A DNA stretch of 45,695 bases from an uncultured Muribaculaceae bacterium (GTDB taxonomy: Bacteria > Bacteroidota > Bacteroidia > Bacteroidales > Muribaculaceae). The notes under the pieces are model-generated. The model searched no databases. It was given only the letters and a program-made list of their open reading frames with translations, and was not told the DNA's origin. Below are positions 24,650 through 31,721 of this stretch, piece by piece (position 1 is the stretch's first letter; every line of letters begins with the position of its first letter). Made by a program: the position numbers and the translations under genes. Location: positions 1 to 45,695 of the forward strand of contig CAJTPK010000027.1 of the NCBI GenBank assembly GCA_910578075.1. Reading direction: 5' to 3'.

Positions 24650-25579
24650 ATGCGAAAGTCAATTATATTATACATAACGATTCTATTCCTCTGTGTATCA
24701 TCTGGATGTAACACCGGAATAGAAAGTACAAAGACAATTACGTTTTCTCGCGATGACCGTAAAAGGCTTGCTCCTACGCCTGAGGAAAAACTGATGGAGG
24801 ATCTCAGATCGCAGGTCTTGTCGGAATGGAGCAAGGGAAAAAGGTTTCTTGTGTCAGATAACAGGGTTTCCGTTGTTTTTGATCCCTATTCTGTGAATCC
24901 AGATGAAGGCGATTTAGCTGGTAAGGTTATAGAATATGAAGGAGTGGCTACGAAAACCACACCGGGAGGTGCGGATGAAGCTGTTATTGTCTTTAAAGAT
25001 GGTTCCAGAATTCTTCAGTATTCTACCGGTAAAACTCCGGAGGTGGCTGCCACTTCCATTTCCGGTATGGATGTGCCGATGCTTATTGATCTTGATCTTG
25101 TTGAGAAGGCAAGGAAGATTCTTTGGGGTAAGAAAGTGTGGACGCGTTCGCAATTGTGGTATGACACAGATGAGAATAAGATTGACGGAAGAAAGTTTGT
25201 TGCTGTGGATATTACCGATATAACTCCCGGTACAATGGTTTTTCCGCTTAAAATAAGTATAATAGATGAGAAGGGGAAGCCTGCTGTGATGTATATGAAT
25301 GCGGGAGGAGCCGGAAATGAAAGCAGGACATTCCAGAATCTCTTCAGTCTGGCGGATCCAAAAATAAAATTTCCGGGAATTCAGGATGAAGTGTGGTCGC
25401 TTATCCAACTGGGTAAGGTGCGCCCCGGGATGACTAAGGAGGAGTGCAAGCTGTCGCTTGGAAATCCGAGTGATGTGAATTCCGGTCACGATTGGAATTC
25501 TACCATTGACTTATGGCAATATACAAACGGAACTTTCCTTCGCTTCCAGGATGGTGTGCTCTTAGATTTTAGAAATTAA
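24650..25579 (+). CDS. Lipoprotein with a BamE/SmpA-like C-terminus
   Basis: A 309-residue lipoprotein: signal peptide MRKSIILYITILFLCVSSGC with lipobox Cys20. The middle (about 60-230) has no clear family. The C-terminal segment LGKVRPGMTKEECKLSLGNPSDVN...WQYTNGTFLRFQDGVLLDFRN has the pattern of BamE/SmpA-type folds (GM...E....LG.P.......W.Y.....F..G.L). A TAATTTTG box at 24617-24624 can serve as the -7 element, leaving a 20-base leader. ATG 24650 is chosen over the TTG one codon earlier. It is followed by murB at 25 bases. An envelope role is likely. Confidence 0.75.
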   Translation: MRKSIILYITILFLCVSSGCNTGIESTKTITFSRDDRKRLAPTPEEKLMEDLRSQVLSEWSKGKRFLVSDNRVSVVFDPYSVNPDEGDLAGKVIEYEGVATKTTPGGADEAVIVFKDGSRILQYSTGKTPEVAATSISGMDVPMLIDLDLVEKARKILWGKKVWTRSQLWYDTDENKIDGRKFVAVDITDITPGTMVFPLKISIIDEKGKPAVMYMNAGGAGNESRTFQNLFSLADPKIKFPGIQDEVWSLIQLGKVRPGMTKEECKLSLGNPSDVNSGHDWNSTIDLWQYTNGTFLRFQDGVLLDFRN

Positions 25580-25604
25580 TTATGGTTCATGGGAGTAATT
25601 AATT

Positions 25605-27389
25605 ATGGTTGATATTATAGAAAATAAGGATATCACGGAATTTACCACCTTCGGAATTCCGGTGAAGGCAAGATATTTTGCAGAATATAGCTCTAAAAGG
25701 GAACTCCTTGCTTTATCGCGTCGTGAGGAATTTATCAACAATGAAGTGCTCCATATCGGAGGTGGAAGCAATCTTGTGTTTCTTAACGATTATAATGGTC
25801 TGGTTCTGCACTCTTCTATAAAAGGAATCTCAGAATATCGTAAGGATGAAGACACTGTGTTTGCGATTGTCGGAGCAGGAGAGAAGTGGACTGATTTTGT
25901 GGAGTGGTGTCTTGACCGTAATCTTGCGGGAGTTGAGAATCTTGCCCATATTCCGGGAGAAGTCGGGGCTTCAGCTATCCAGAATGTCGGAGCCTACGGT
26001 GTTGAGGCGAAAGATGTGATTCATGCTGTGGAATGTTTTGACACAATTACACGAAAGACTGTCAGATTTTCAAATAAAGAATGCAAATTTGGGTATCGTG
26101 ACAGTGTTTTCAAGCATGAAGGTCGCGGCAGGTATTTTGTATTGAGGGTTTCGTTTCGCCTGAATCCTGACGGAAAAGCGCGTAATCTGGAGTATGGCCC
26201 ATTAAAAACATTAGCAGATAGATTGGGTAGAATGCCCTCTATCCGCGAGGTTGCGGATGAGGTGACTCTGATAAGAAAATCAAAATTGCCTGAGCCTGCG
26301 GAGCTTGGAAGCGCAGGAAGCTTTTTCAAGAATCCGGTAGTTTCTAAATCTTTATATGATAAATTCAAGACGGAATACCCGGATATGCCTGCGTATGATG
26401 CCGGTGAAGGTCTTGTAAAGTTGTCTGCCGCTTGGCTGATAGACAGATCCGGTCTTAAGGGAATGAAAATAGGTGGCGCTGAGGTGTATGCACGCCAGCC
26501 TCTTGTGATTGTTAATGCCGGAGGCGCTACCGGAAAAGATGTGCGTGATCTCGCGGATGAGGTGATTCGTAAAGTGCGTACTAAATTCTACATAACACTC
26601 AAGCCCGAAGCAAATTTCATTGACACGGCAATAACAGTGACAATGCTTGGCACAGGAACTTCAAAGGGGGTGCCGGAAGTCGGTTGTGAATGTAGGATAT
26701 GCACCTCTTCTGATTCCCGTGATAAGCGATTGAGAGCCTCGGTTCTTGTAGAGACGGCAGGATTGCGTATTTTGATTGATCCTTCTCCCGACTTTCGTGA
26801 ACAGGCGCTGCGACTGCGTCTTGCAGATATAGATGCGGTGCTTGTGACACATAGCCATTATGATCACGTAGGTGGATTTGATGATTTACGGCCATTCTGC
26901 GGCAACGCTGACTTGCCGATTTATCTGCGTCGGGATGTCGATGCGGATTTAAGAAAAAGGCTTGACTACTGTTTTAGAGAGCATCCATATCCGGGTGTGC
27001 CAACATTTGATATGCATGTTGTGGAGAACGCACCTTTTTATATAAATGGTGTCAAGATAGAACCGGTGGAGGTGATGCATGGCAAGTTGCCTATCTATGG
27101 CTATCGCATAGGGAAATTTGCATATATAACGGATGCGAAGACAATTGCTGACGAGGAGAAGGAGAAACTTGAGAATCTGGATGTGTTGATAATAAACTCG
27201 CTGAGAGATAAACCTCATTTCGCTCATATGTCTTATTCCGAGGCAATGTCAATTATAGAAGAGCTGAAGCCTGCCGAGGCATATCTTACACATCTGAATC
27301 ATGAGGCGGGACTTCATGTCGAGTTGGAGGAGCGGACACCTGTCAATGTTCATCCCGGTTATGACGGATTAAGAATAATTATACCGTAA
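25605..27389 (+). CDS. murB: MurB fused to a PhnP-like metallo-beta-lactamase-fold hydrolase
   Basis: A 594-residue fusion. Residues 1-340 are UDP-N-acetylenolpyruvoylglucosamine reductase: FAD-binding IGGGSNLVF (51-59), ENLAHIPGEVGASAIQNVGAYG, FGYRDSVFKHE (the type-I Tyr region), the proton-donor Ser in LGSAGSFFKNP, and LKPEANF with the catalytic Glu. Residues 345-594 are a metallo-beta-lactamase fold of the PhnP kind: MLGTGTSKGVPEVGCECRICTSS, LIDPSPDFREQ, VTHSHYDHVGG with the H.H.DH metal site, and YLTHLNHEAG. The join is tight, with about five residues between the end of MurB and the first strand of the hydrolase. An in-frame ATG (26643, Met347) could start the second domain alone. The hydrolase substrate is unknown. 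Confidence 0.92.
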   Translation: MVDIIENKDITEFTTFGIPVKARYFAEYSSKRELLALSRREEFINNEVLHIGGGSNLVFLNDYNGLVLHSSIKGISEYRKDEDTVFAIVGAGEKWTDFVEWCLDRNLAGVENLAHIPGEVGASAIQNVGAYGVEAKDVIHAVECFDTITRKTVRFSNKECKFGYRDSVFKHEGRGRYFVLRVSFRLNPDGKARNLEYGPLKTLADRLGRMPSIREVADEVTLIRKSKLPEPAELGSAGSFFKNPVVSKSLYDKFKTEYPDMPAYDAGEGLVKLSAAWLIDRSGLKGMKIGGAEVYARQPLVIVNAGGATGKDVRDLADEVIRKVRTKFYITLKPEANFIDTAITVTMLGTGTSKGVPEVGCECRICTSSDSRDKRLRASVLVETAGLRILIDPSPDFREQALRLRLADIDAVLVTHSHYDHVGGFDDLRPFCGNADLPIYLRRDVDADLRKRLDYCFREHPYPGVPTFDMHVVENAPFYINGVKIEPVEVMHGKLPIYGYRIGKFAYITDAKTIADEEKEKLENLDVLIINSLRDKPHFAHMSYSEAMSIIEELKPAEAYLTHLNHEAGLHVELEERTPVNVHPGYDGLRIIIP

Positions 27390-28161
27390 CGAAACGTATT
27401 GTTGCGGAATTGTCTCTATTGATTTCTTTGTCCTCGTATACAAAATTATCATTGACAATATTTGTCAATCCGGAGATGTCGGTGATATTATCTAAAAGGA
27501 TTTGACGGAGAAGCTCCCCACGGAGCTTCTTTAGTTTTCCGGAGTTCGGAGTTTTGTATGATCCTTCATTTAATTCAAGGAAATCAGCTTTCCATACAAC
27601 GGCGTGTTGCCTGATTGTTTTCCAGTCAAAACATTTGGCCGCATCCCCGGGCATCAGATCAAGCACCTCTTGACAACCTGTAGCGAAGAGGTAATCAATC
27701 ACCGATGATGTAACTCCATCCTTAAAATATGAATACATGGGAATGCCCCGAGGATTGGTTTTGCTTTTGAATTCCAGTCTGTAAGGTTTGATGATATCGT
27801 CAGGACGCAGCCAGCCATATAATGATGATATGATCCTTATGTCCCGGTATGCGTTTGTCAAGGCATTCTCCGGCATTGACTTTGGATCGAGAGCCTTGAA
27901 GACTACGCCCGTAAAGGACTCCAGAGCAGTCTCGCCGGAATTCTTATGAGGAAAATCGTATGCCATCCGGAGTAAAGATTGAGAGAGAGTCTGGCTTATG
28001 CCGATGGATTTTGAAATATCTGCCACAGACATCTTGGCAATGTCGTTCATTATCATATTGGCCATATCGCCGAAAGCAGGAGCATGAAGAGACAATTCTT
28101 CATTAGAAACAATGCGATTGCAAGGGGCCATTGTTTTTGATTCAGCTATCAATATCAGCAT
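27379..28161 (-). CDS. yaaA: YaaA family protein (peroxide stress)
   Basis: A 260-residue UPF0246/YaaA protein: MLILIAESKTMAP at the start, RMAYDFPHKNSGETALESFTGVVFKALDPKS and SLYGWLRPDDIIKPYRLEFKSK in the middle, and the C-terminal FDWKTIRQHAVVWKADFLEL segment. In E. coli YaaA lowers free iron and protects against hydrogen peroxide. The 3' end overlaps the murB fusion by 11 bases on the other strand. Confidence 0.9.
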   Translation of the reverse strand: MLILIAESKTMAPCNRIVSNEELSLHAPAFGDMANMIMNDIAKMSVADISKSIGISQTLSQSLLRMAYDFPHKNSGETALESFTGVVFKALDPKSMPENALTNAYRDIRIISSLYGWLRPDDIIKPYRLEFKSKTNPRGIPMYSYFKDGVTSSVIDYLFATGCQEVLDLMPGDAAKCFDWKTIRQHAVVWKADFLELNEGSYKTPNSGKLKKLRGELLRQILLDNITDISGLTNIVNDNFVYEDKEINRDNSATIRFVTV

Positions 28162-28212
28162 AAGATTCTACTTTTTAGAAGCACATCGTAGGTCATTACA
28201 CATAACCATTTG

Positions 28213-28662
28213 TTATTTAAGTTGACTTTTCTCTTTCTCGCTAAGCCATGGGAAAATTGAGTTGACCAATCCGTCCGCTCCCTGCTCTACGGCCTTGACA
28301 AAGAGCCATCCTATGATAAGCAGGGGAATGCAGGCGATGAGATAGAGGGCGGTTGCGGTCTTTATGAATCCTTGACTGAGGAAGACGGATGCTATTCCGC
28401 AAAGCATTATGAACGCCACGATACAGAGAACCGGAACGCCTCCATAAGCTTGCCCTTTGTCTTCATTGGCGAAGCGTTTGTAGAGTATCGGAGGAATCAG
28501 GAACGCGCAGCCGATTCCAGCCTCTTTGGCTGCGAGGATGTATCCGTCGGCAGAATCTCCAGAAACGCAGATTGTCACTGTCAGAACGATTGCGGCGCAC
28601 AGGAAAAGCAACACGGAGACGGTGATGCAGAAGTAGTAGAAAACGGCTTTGTTTGAGGTCAT
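28213..28662 (-). CDS. Small integral membrane protein (four helices)
   Basis: A 149-residue protein with hydrophobic helices near residues 9-32, 48-60, 76-95 and 103-123 and a charged C-terminus (WLSEKEKSQLK). No family recognised. It is the third of three leftward membrane-protein genes with gaps of 12 and 18 bases, so the group is probably one transcript. Whether it belongs to the host or to the edge of the prophage is not settled; its base composition looks like the host side. Confidence 0.7.
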   Translation of the reverse strand: MTSNKAVFYYFCITVSVLLFLCAAIVLTVTICVSGDSADGYILAAKEAGIGCAFLIPPILYKRFANEDKGQAYGGVPVLCIVAFIMLCGIASVFLSQGFIKTATALYLIACIPLLIIGWLFVKAVEQGADGLVNSIFPWLSEKEKSQLK

Positions 28663-28674
28663 GGTGATTGGTAT

Positions 28675-28926
28675 TTATGAGTCTTGTTCGTCTATCATTC
28701 GCTGGCGGGTATCGCTCAAGAGCCAAGAGACCTTTGCCCCGAGGTATATCATCGGGACGCTGACGAGGGCTCCGGAAATCAGGAGGAGTTTTGCGGCTGC
28801 GTTGATGTTTCCGGCTTCAAGGCATGTGCTGACTCCGTGGCAGCCGCATATGACGGAGGCTATGATGCAGCAGACGTTGAGGCCTTGGAGGAAGATGTCG
28901 ATTTTACGGAGAGTGTCGAGTTTCAT
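28675..28926 (-). CDS. Small membrane protein (two helices)
   Basis: An 83-residue protein with helices near residues 13-32 and 43-66 and a short charged tail (DTRQRMIDEQDS). No family recognised. It lies in the middle of the three-gene leftward group. Confidence 0.65.
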   Translation of the reverse strand: MKLDTLRKIDIFLQGLNVCCIIASVICGCHGVSTCLEAGNINAAAKLLLISGALVSVPMIYLGAKVSWLLSDTRQRMIDEQDS

Positions 28927-28944
28927 TGTTTTTTTTGAGTTGTC

Positions 28945-29232
28945 TCATTCGGTGTTGTGCTGGCGCCGTTCTTTTGAGACGAGTTTCAAATAGTTGTCGA
29001 ACGGGGTCGACAGTATGTTCATTATGAAGAATGCCCCGTAAGCTGCCAGAAGAAGTAGCCACAGTGTAGCTTTCCCGCTTTCTCCGGATTGGGCATAGTG
29101 GGAGTAGAGGAGATAGAAGATGAGTGGGAGCCCTGCGACGGAGAGGATGGCGCATAGAATCGTCAGGGCGATCACGGCTGGAGTCTTAAGCCTGAATGTT
29201 TTGCTTTTTATGGTGATTTCGTATGTTCTCAT
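28945..29232 (-). CDS. Small membrane protein (two helices)
   Basis: A 95-residue protein, start chosen at MRTYEITIKSKTFRLKTP; the longer frame from 29319 adds 29 residues with no clear role. Helices near residues 18-42 and 54-76, with a basic tail. First gene of the three-gene group. No family recognised. Confidence 0.65.
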   Translation of the reverse strand: MRTYEITIKSKTFRLKTPAVIALTILCAILSVAGLPLIFYLLYSHYAQSGESGKATLWLLLLAAYGAFFIMNILSTPFDNYLKLVSKERRQHNTE

Positions 29233-29393
29233 TGCCTCACTTTTATTATATAACGTACAATATAAAAAGTTATTCTTAGCAACGCGTCTGGAACTTATGC
29301 TTCCGTCATCGTTTTTCATGATACTATTTCATGATACTTTTTGTAGTCCCGATGTAAAATATCAACGGTTCAGGGTGTTGATATATAAAAAGT

Positions 29394-29418
29394 TAAGCCT
29401 GCTTGTTCAGCAGGCTTA
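29394..29418. terminator. Perfect 10-bp hairpin at the host-prophage border
   Basis: TAAGCCTGCT (29394-29403) and AGCAGGCTTA (29409-29418) form a perfect stem with a 5-base loop. It looks like a terminator of the type that follows tRNA or operons in Bacteroidales, but the gene it would serve is not visible in the window. It may mark host sequence left of the phage attachment site. Confidence 0.55.
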
Positions 29419-29481
29419 TTGTAGTCGATCCGGGACGGACGGATTAAGTCTGCAACTTACTGAAAATCATATGTTTTGAGG

Positions 29482-29510
29482 AATTTGAAAACCAAAGTGG
29501 TTCTCAAATT
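29482..29510. terminator. Hairpin after the repressor gene
   Basis: AATTTGAAAACC (29482-29493) pairs with GGTTCTCAAATT (29499-29510) at 11 of 12 positions, and on the plus strand runs into TTTTT. It sits about 28 bases beyond the repressor stop and probably insulates phage and host transcription in both directions. Confidence 0.6.
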
Positions 29511-29537
29511 TTTCTATCGGAGTGGCTCCCCCGCGCG

Positions 29538-29969
29538 TCACGTTTTCGAGCGTAAAACATCCCTGAAAAGGCGGTCCAGCTCCTCATATTTTCCCTCAAG
29601 CTTGGCGTATTCTTTCTCCTTCTCATCGAGCTTCCGCATGAGCCGCTTTATCACCGCGTGGCTCTCTTCCAGATCTGCCGGAAGCTTGATATCCACGGTC
29701 ACGCTCTCCTTTGTCTCCCCGCTTTCGTAGATGGGGGAGTTGTCGCCCTGCGTGGCTTTGCCGCCTCCATCGATTTTGCCGATGAGACGAATTAATGATT
29801 GATCACAGCTCCTTATAAGATCTCCGATCGCTCTTATTTTTGTTTTAGGAATCGTGCCACCGCTTTCCCAATTCTGAATAGTGCGCGATGAGACACCCAA
29901 TTTAATCGCAAGCTCTTCTTGTGTCAAATTAAGACTGTCTCTAACTTGCTTAATATTAGAATATAACAT
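29538..29969 (-). CDS. Phage repressor, XRE-type helix-turn-helix with coiled-coil tail
   Basis: A 143-residue regulator. The XRE-type helix-turn-helix spans about residues 2-45 (IKQVRDSLNLTQEELAIKLGVSSRTIQNWESGGTIPKT). A Gly/Ser-rich linker with acidic residues follows, and residues about 95-135 form a charged heptad coiled coil (EESHAVIKRLMRKLDEKEKEYAKLEGKYEELDRLF). No LexA-type Ser-Lys peptidase is present, so induction is not by RecA self-cleavage of this protein. I start at MLYSNIKQV (29969); longer starts would place coding sequence inside the palindromic operator. The gene diverges from the early operon. Confidence 0.82.
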   Translation of the reverse strand: MLYSNIKQVRDSLNLTQEELAIKLGVSSRTIQNWESGGTIPKTKIRAIGDLIRSCDQSLIRLIGKIDGGGKATQGDNSPIYESGETKESVTVDIKLPADLEESHAVIKRLMRKLDEKEKEYAKLEGKYEELDRLFRDVLRSKT

Positions 29970-29985
29970 AAATTTAACTTTTATT

Positions 29986-30017
29986 AACACGAAATATTTC
30001 ATGAAATATTTCGTGTT
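29986..30017. promoter_or_regulatory. Perfect 32-bp palindromic operator
   Basis: AACACGAAATATTTCA (29986-30001) and its exact complement TGAAATATTTCGTGTT (30002-30017). Inside it, GAAATATTTC, itself a 10-bp palindrome, occurs twice (29991-30000 and 30003-30012). It lies between the repressor and the early operon and covers the -33 position of the rightward promoter, so repressor binding here would silence the early genes. Confidence 0.85.
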
Positions 30018-30033
30018 TTTCAATAATTTACCT

Positions 30034-30041
30034 TACCTTTG
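30034..30041 (+). promoter_or_regulatory. -7 box of the rightward early promoter
   Basis: TACCTTTG matches TAnnTTTG. The -33 box would fall at the right edge of the 32-bp palindrome (TTTC at 30009-30012, 21 bases upstream). The leader of about 145 bases to 30192 contains the perfect hairpin GCTAC-TT-GTAGC (30091-30102) and two direct repeats, CTTTAGAAAAGT-type (30048-30059 and 30179-30190) and AACGGCAAAG (near 30069 and 30119). Confidence 0.65.
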
Positions 30042-30191
30042 CATCGTCTTTAGAAAAGTATCGGAGACAACGGCAAAGCGGAGGCGGGTCGCTACTTGTA
30101 GCAACTTCCATAAATCCAACGGCAAAGGTAACGATTCGCCCCCGATTTTCCAAATCATTTTTAACCGCAAAACGTCAACTTTAGAAAAGTT

Positions 30192-30404
30192 ATGATTACA
30201 AAAGACTTTATCAGGAACATGAGATTGGGCACAACCGCCACGGTAAGATGCTCCGACGCGGCCGATATGGATTCCACTTATCAGACGGCCCTGCAGGTGA
30301 GAAAGGAACTCGGGATCACCTCCGACATCATGGGGATCACGCGCAAGGCGAAGGAGCTTACGGTGATCATCGACCTGCGCCCGCAAACGTCCGCGCAGCC
30401 ATGA
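30192..30404 (+). CDS. Small phage early protein, unknown
   Basis: A 70-residue protein beginning MITKDFIRNMRLGTTATVRCSD; alternating charged and hydrophobic residues suggest a small alpha/beta fold. No family recognised. Its stop overlaps the next start in an ATGA, so the two are co-translated. Confidence 0.75.
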   Translation: MITKDFIRNMRLGTTATVRCSDAADMDSTYQTALQVRKELGITSDIMGITRKAKELTVIIDLRPQTSAQP

Positions 30405-30628
30405 CGCCCAAGGAGAGGCAGGAGATCGCCCGCATGATAGCGCTGGCGGTCGTGGAGATGCAGGACCGGATGCTGCCGCTGGCTCAGGCGGCCGAGCGCT
30501 TCGGATTCTCGAAATCCCAGCTTTACCAGAACTGGAAAACCATGGGAGGCGTCAAGTTCAAGGGTAAGCTCTTCTTCTCCGAAAACACCCTCAATATGCT
30601 GATCCAGGACGCCGCCCACGAAAACTGA
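30401..30628 (+). CDS. Small helix-turn-helix protein (excisionase/Cox-like)
   Basis: A 75-residue protein. LPLAQAAERFGFSKSQLYQNWKTMGGVKFKGKLFFSENTLNMLI reads as a MerR/excisionase-type winged helix in which a helix-turn-helix is followed by a short beta hairpin. Position in the early operon fits an excisionase or Cox-like switch protein. The start ATG 30401 overlaps the stop of the previous gene. Confidence 0.75.
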   Translation: MTPKERQEIARMIALAVVEMQDRMLPLAQAAERFGFSKSQLYQNWKTMGGVKFKGKLFFSENTLNMLIQDAAHEN

Positions 30629-30661
30629 CACAAGAATCAATAACAATAAACCTACAGCAAA

Positions 30662-30919
30662 ATGGAAATGAAAATAAGCAAGAGCATAAAAGCCCGGTTC
30701 CGCCGGATGGCGGAACGCAGGATGCGGGCAAAGTTCTTTAAAGAGTTTGGGTTGGAAGCCGCTGTTTATGTGTCTGTCCTTCTAAAAAACTATCCGAGAG
30801 AAAAACATTCGACAATACTTTTTATAGTAAGAACCCTCATAAAGCACAACAGCTTTGCAGTTTCTGCCCACCTAATAAACCATGCTCTCAAATGGATTGA
30901 AGATGGAGAAGCCGAATGA
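30662..30919 (+). CDS. Small basic phage protein, unknown
   Basis: An 85-residue protein with a strongly basic N-terminal third (MKISKSIKARFRRMAERRMRAKFFKEF) and helical remainder. No family recognised. The leader is A-rich (CAATAAACCTACAGCAAA) as usual in this phylum. The last 32 bases overlap the 3' end of the convergent 63-residue gene. Confidence 0.65.
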   Translation: MEMKISKSIKARFRRMAERRMRAKFFKEFGLEAAVYVSVLLKNYPREKHSTILFIVRTLIKHNSFAVSAHLINHALKWIEDGEAE

Positions 30920-31079
30920 TATCCTCCTCCTTGGTGTCTCGTAAAGTTATTTTGGTCCCATTAAGGTGGATGTCCCAAATGTTATAAGACGTATTTTGGA
31001 TTGCAGATATATCTGACAATCTTACAAAGGCAACCCCGGCATTCAGGTGTTGCTCTGGAATTTTTACAAAATCATTCAT
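30888..31079 (-). CDS. Leftward small accessory protein, unknown
   Basis: A 63-residue protein (MNDFVKIPEQHLNAGVAFVRLSDISAIQ...TKITLRDTKEEDIIRLLHLQSI) read against the phage early operon from an exact consensus promoter. The pattern of alternating hydrophobic residues suggests a small beta-rich fold with a C-terminal helix, as in LytTR-adjacent or BlaI-unrelated phage cargo; no family is recognised. ATG 31079 is chosen because the longer frame runs through the promoter. Its own promoter and opposite direction mark it as a gene that may be expressed in the lysogen. Confidence 0.72.
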   Translation of the reverse strand: MNDFVKIPEQHLNAGVAFVRLSDISAIQNTSYNIWDIHLNGTKITLRDTKEEDIIRLLHLQSI

Positions 31080-31108
31080 AATCGTGTGATTTAAAAAGTT
31101 TGGCATCG

Positions 31109-31194
31109 CAAAAATATCAAAATATCCGGAAGCCGCAAAATCGGAATCGTGTGAAATCTGAGGTTTGGCGACCTGTGGTTTCCGGATATTAAGA
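31109..31194. promoter_or_regulatory. Bidirectional promoter with a 14-bp inverted repeat (copy 1)
   Basis: Minus strand: TTTG (31139-31136), 19 bases, TATTTTTG (31116-31109), exact consensus, serving the 63-residue gene. Plus strand: TTTG (31164-31167), 19 bases, TATTAAGA (31187-31194), a partial match pointing to the structured RNA region. AATATCCGGAAGCC (31121-31134) and GGTTTCCGGATATT (31177-31190) are inverted repeats (13 of 14) placed inside both spacers. A near copy of this layout is at 36885-36977. Confidence 0.7.
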
Positions 31195-31204
31195 GACTGG
31201 GCGA

Positions 31205-31450
31205 TCCGTGAGGACCCCGGCGGCAAGAGTGCCGCGAAACTTTGTAGATCTTATTACAGTAGGTCAAATCGACCGTTAACAACGCCGCCGCGTCCCCCGC
31301 AAAATTGCTTCATCTCACTTCCGTGGGGCGCGGCGGCAATCGGGGAGGATACTGCCGGGAAACGCCCCCGGCTTATAGCGCAGGCCGAAAGGCTGGTAAC
31401 ATTGGGACATGCGCTGATCTGGTAAGGGTTGAGGCTTCGCCGCCTCCCTC
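31205..31450 (+). ncRNA. Candidate structured non-coding RNA or long structured leader
   Basis: No convincing gene covers 31195-31485, yet the sequence is GC-rich and full of stable stems: GCGGCA-AGAG-TGCCGC (31220-31235); a 9-bp stem 31284-31292 with 31329-31337, extended after a one-base bulge by CCCC/GGGG (31294-31297 with 31325-31328); GCCGGG/CCCGGC (31354-31359 with 31367-31372); AGCGCA/TGCGCT (31377-31382 with 31410-31415) enclosing a GGCC-GAAA-GGCT hairpin with a GNRA loop; and GAGGC/GCCTC (31431-31435 with 31442-31446). It begins right after a plus-strand promoter candidate and ends about 35 bases before a small membrane-protein gene. No known RNA class is recognised. Confidence 0.55.
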
Positions 31451-31485
31451 CCCACAAATCATAAACTCAAAAACATCTTACGAAA

Positions 31486-31683
31486 ATGGAAACAACCCTG
31501 AAAAGAAGGATCAACAACACCGCGCGCCTCTGCGTGCTGACCGCCATGGCGGCCCTGTGTCTGCTCATGCTCTGCGACCCGGGCGACACCCTTCCCCTCG
31601 GACGCTTCGTGCTGCAGAAGATCGGGGCGGTGATGATATGGGGTTTCACGATGCTGACAGCCCGCGTGTGGCATCAGATGTGA
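31486..31683 (+). CDS. Small membrane protein of the prophage
   Basis: A 65-residue protein with a basic start (METTLKRRINNTARL) and two hydrophobic helices (about 14-30 and 42-60). It is preceded by a long A-rich leader and the structured RNA region. No family recognised; a role in superinfection exclusion is possible for a small early membrane protein but is a guess. Confidence 0.65.
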   Translation: METTLKRRINNTARLCVLTAMAALCLLMLCDPGDTLPLGRFVLQKIGAVMIWGFTMLTARVWHQM

Positions 31684-31721
31684 TCCGCGACGGAATTGCT
31701 ATTCACCAAAAGTTTAACGAT

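Noticed and set aside
29418..29445. GTAGTCGATCCGGGAC as a tRNA 3' remnant at the attachment site
   Set aside because: It does not fold or align with a T-arm and acceptor, and does not match the tRNA at 24451-24524 beyond a few bases.
31165..31425. Rightward open frame of 86 residues over the structured region
   Set aside because: It has a Pro/Arg-rich composition, crosses the promoter, shows no family pattern, and overlaps the stems; it looks like an accidental frame in GC-rich DNA.
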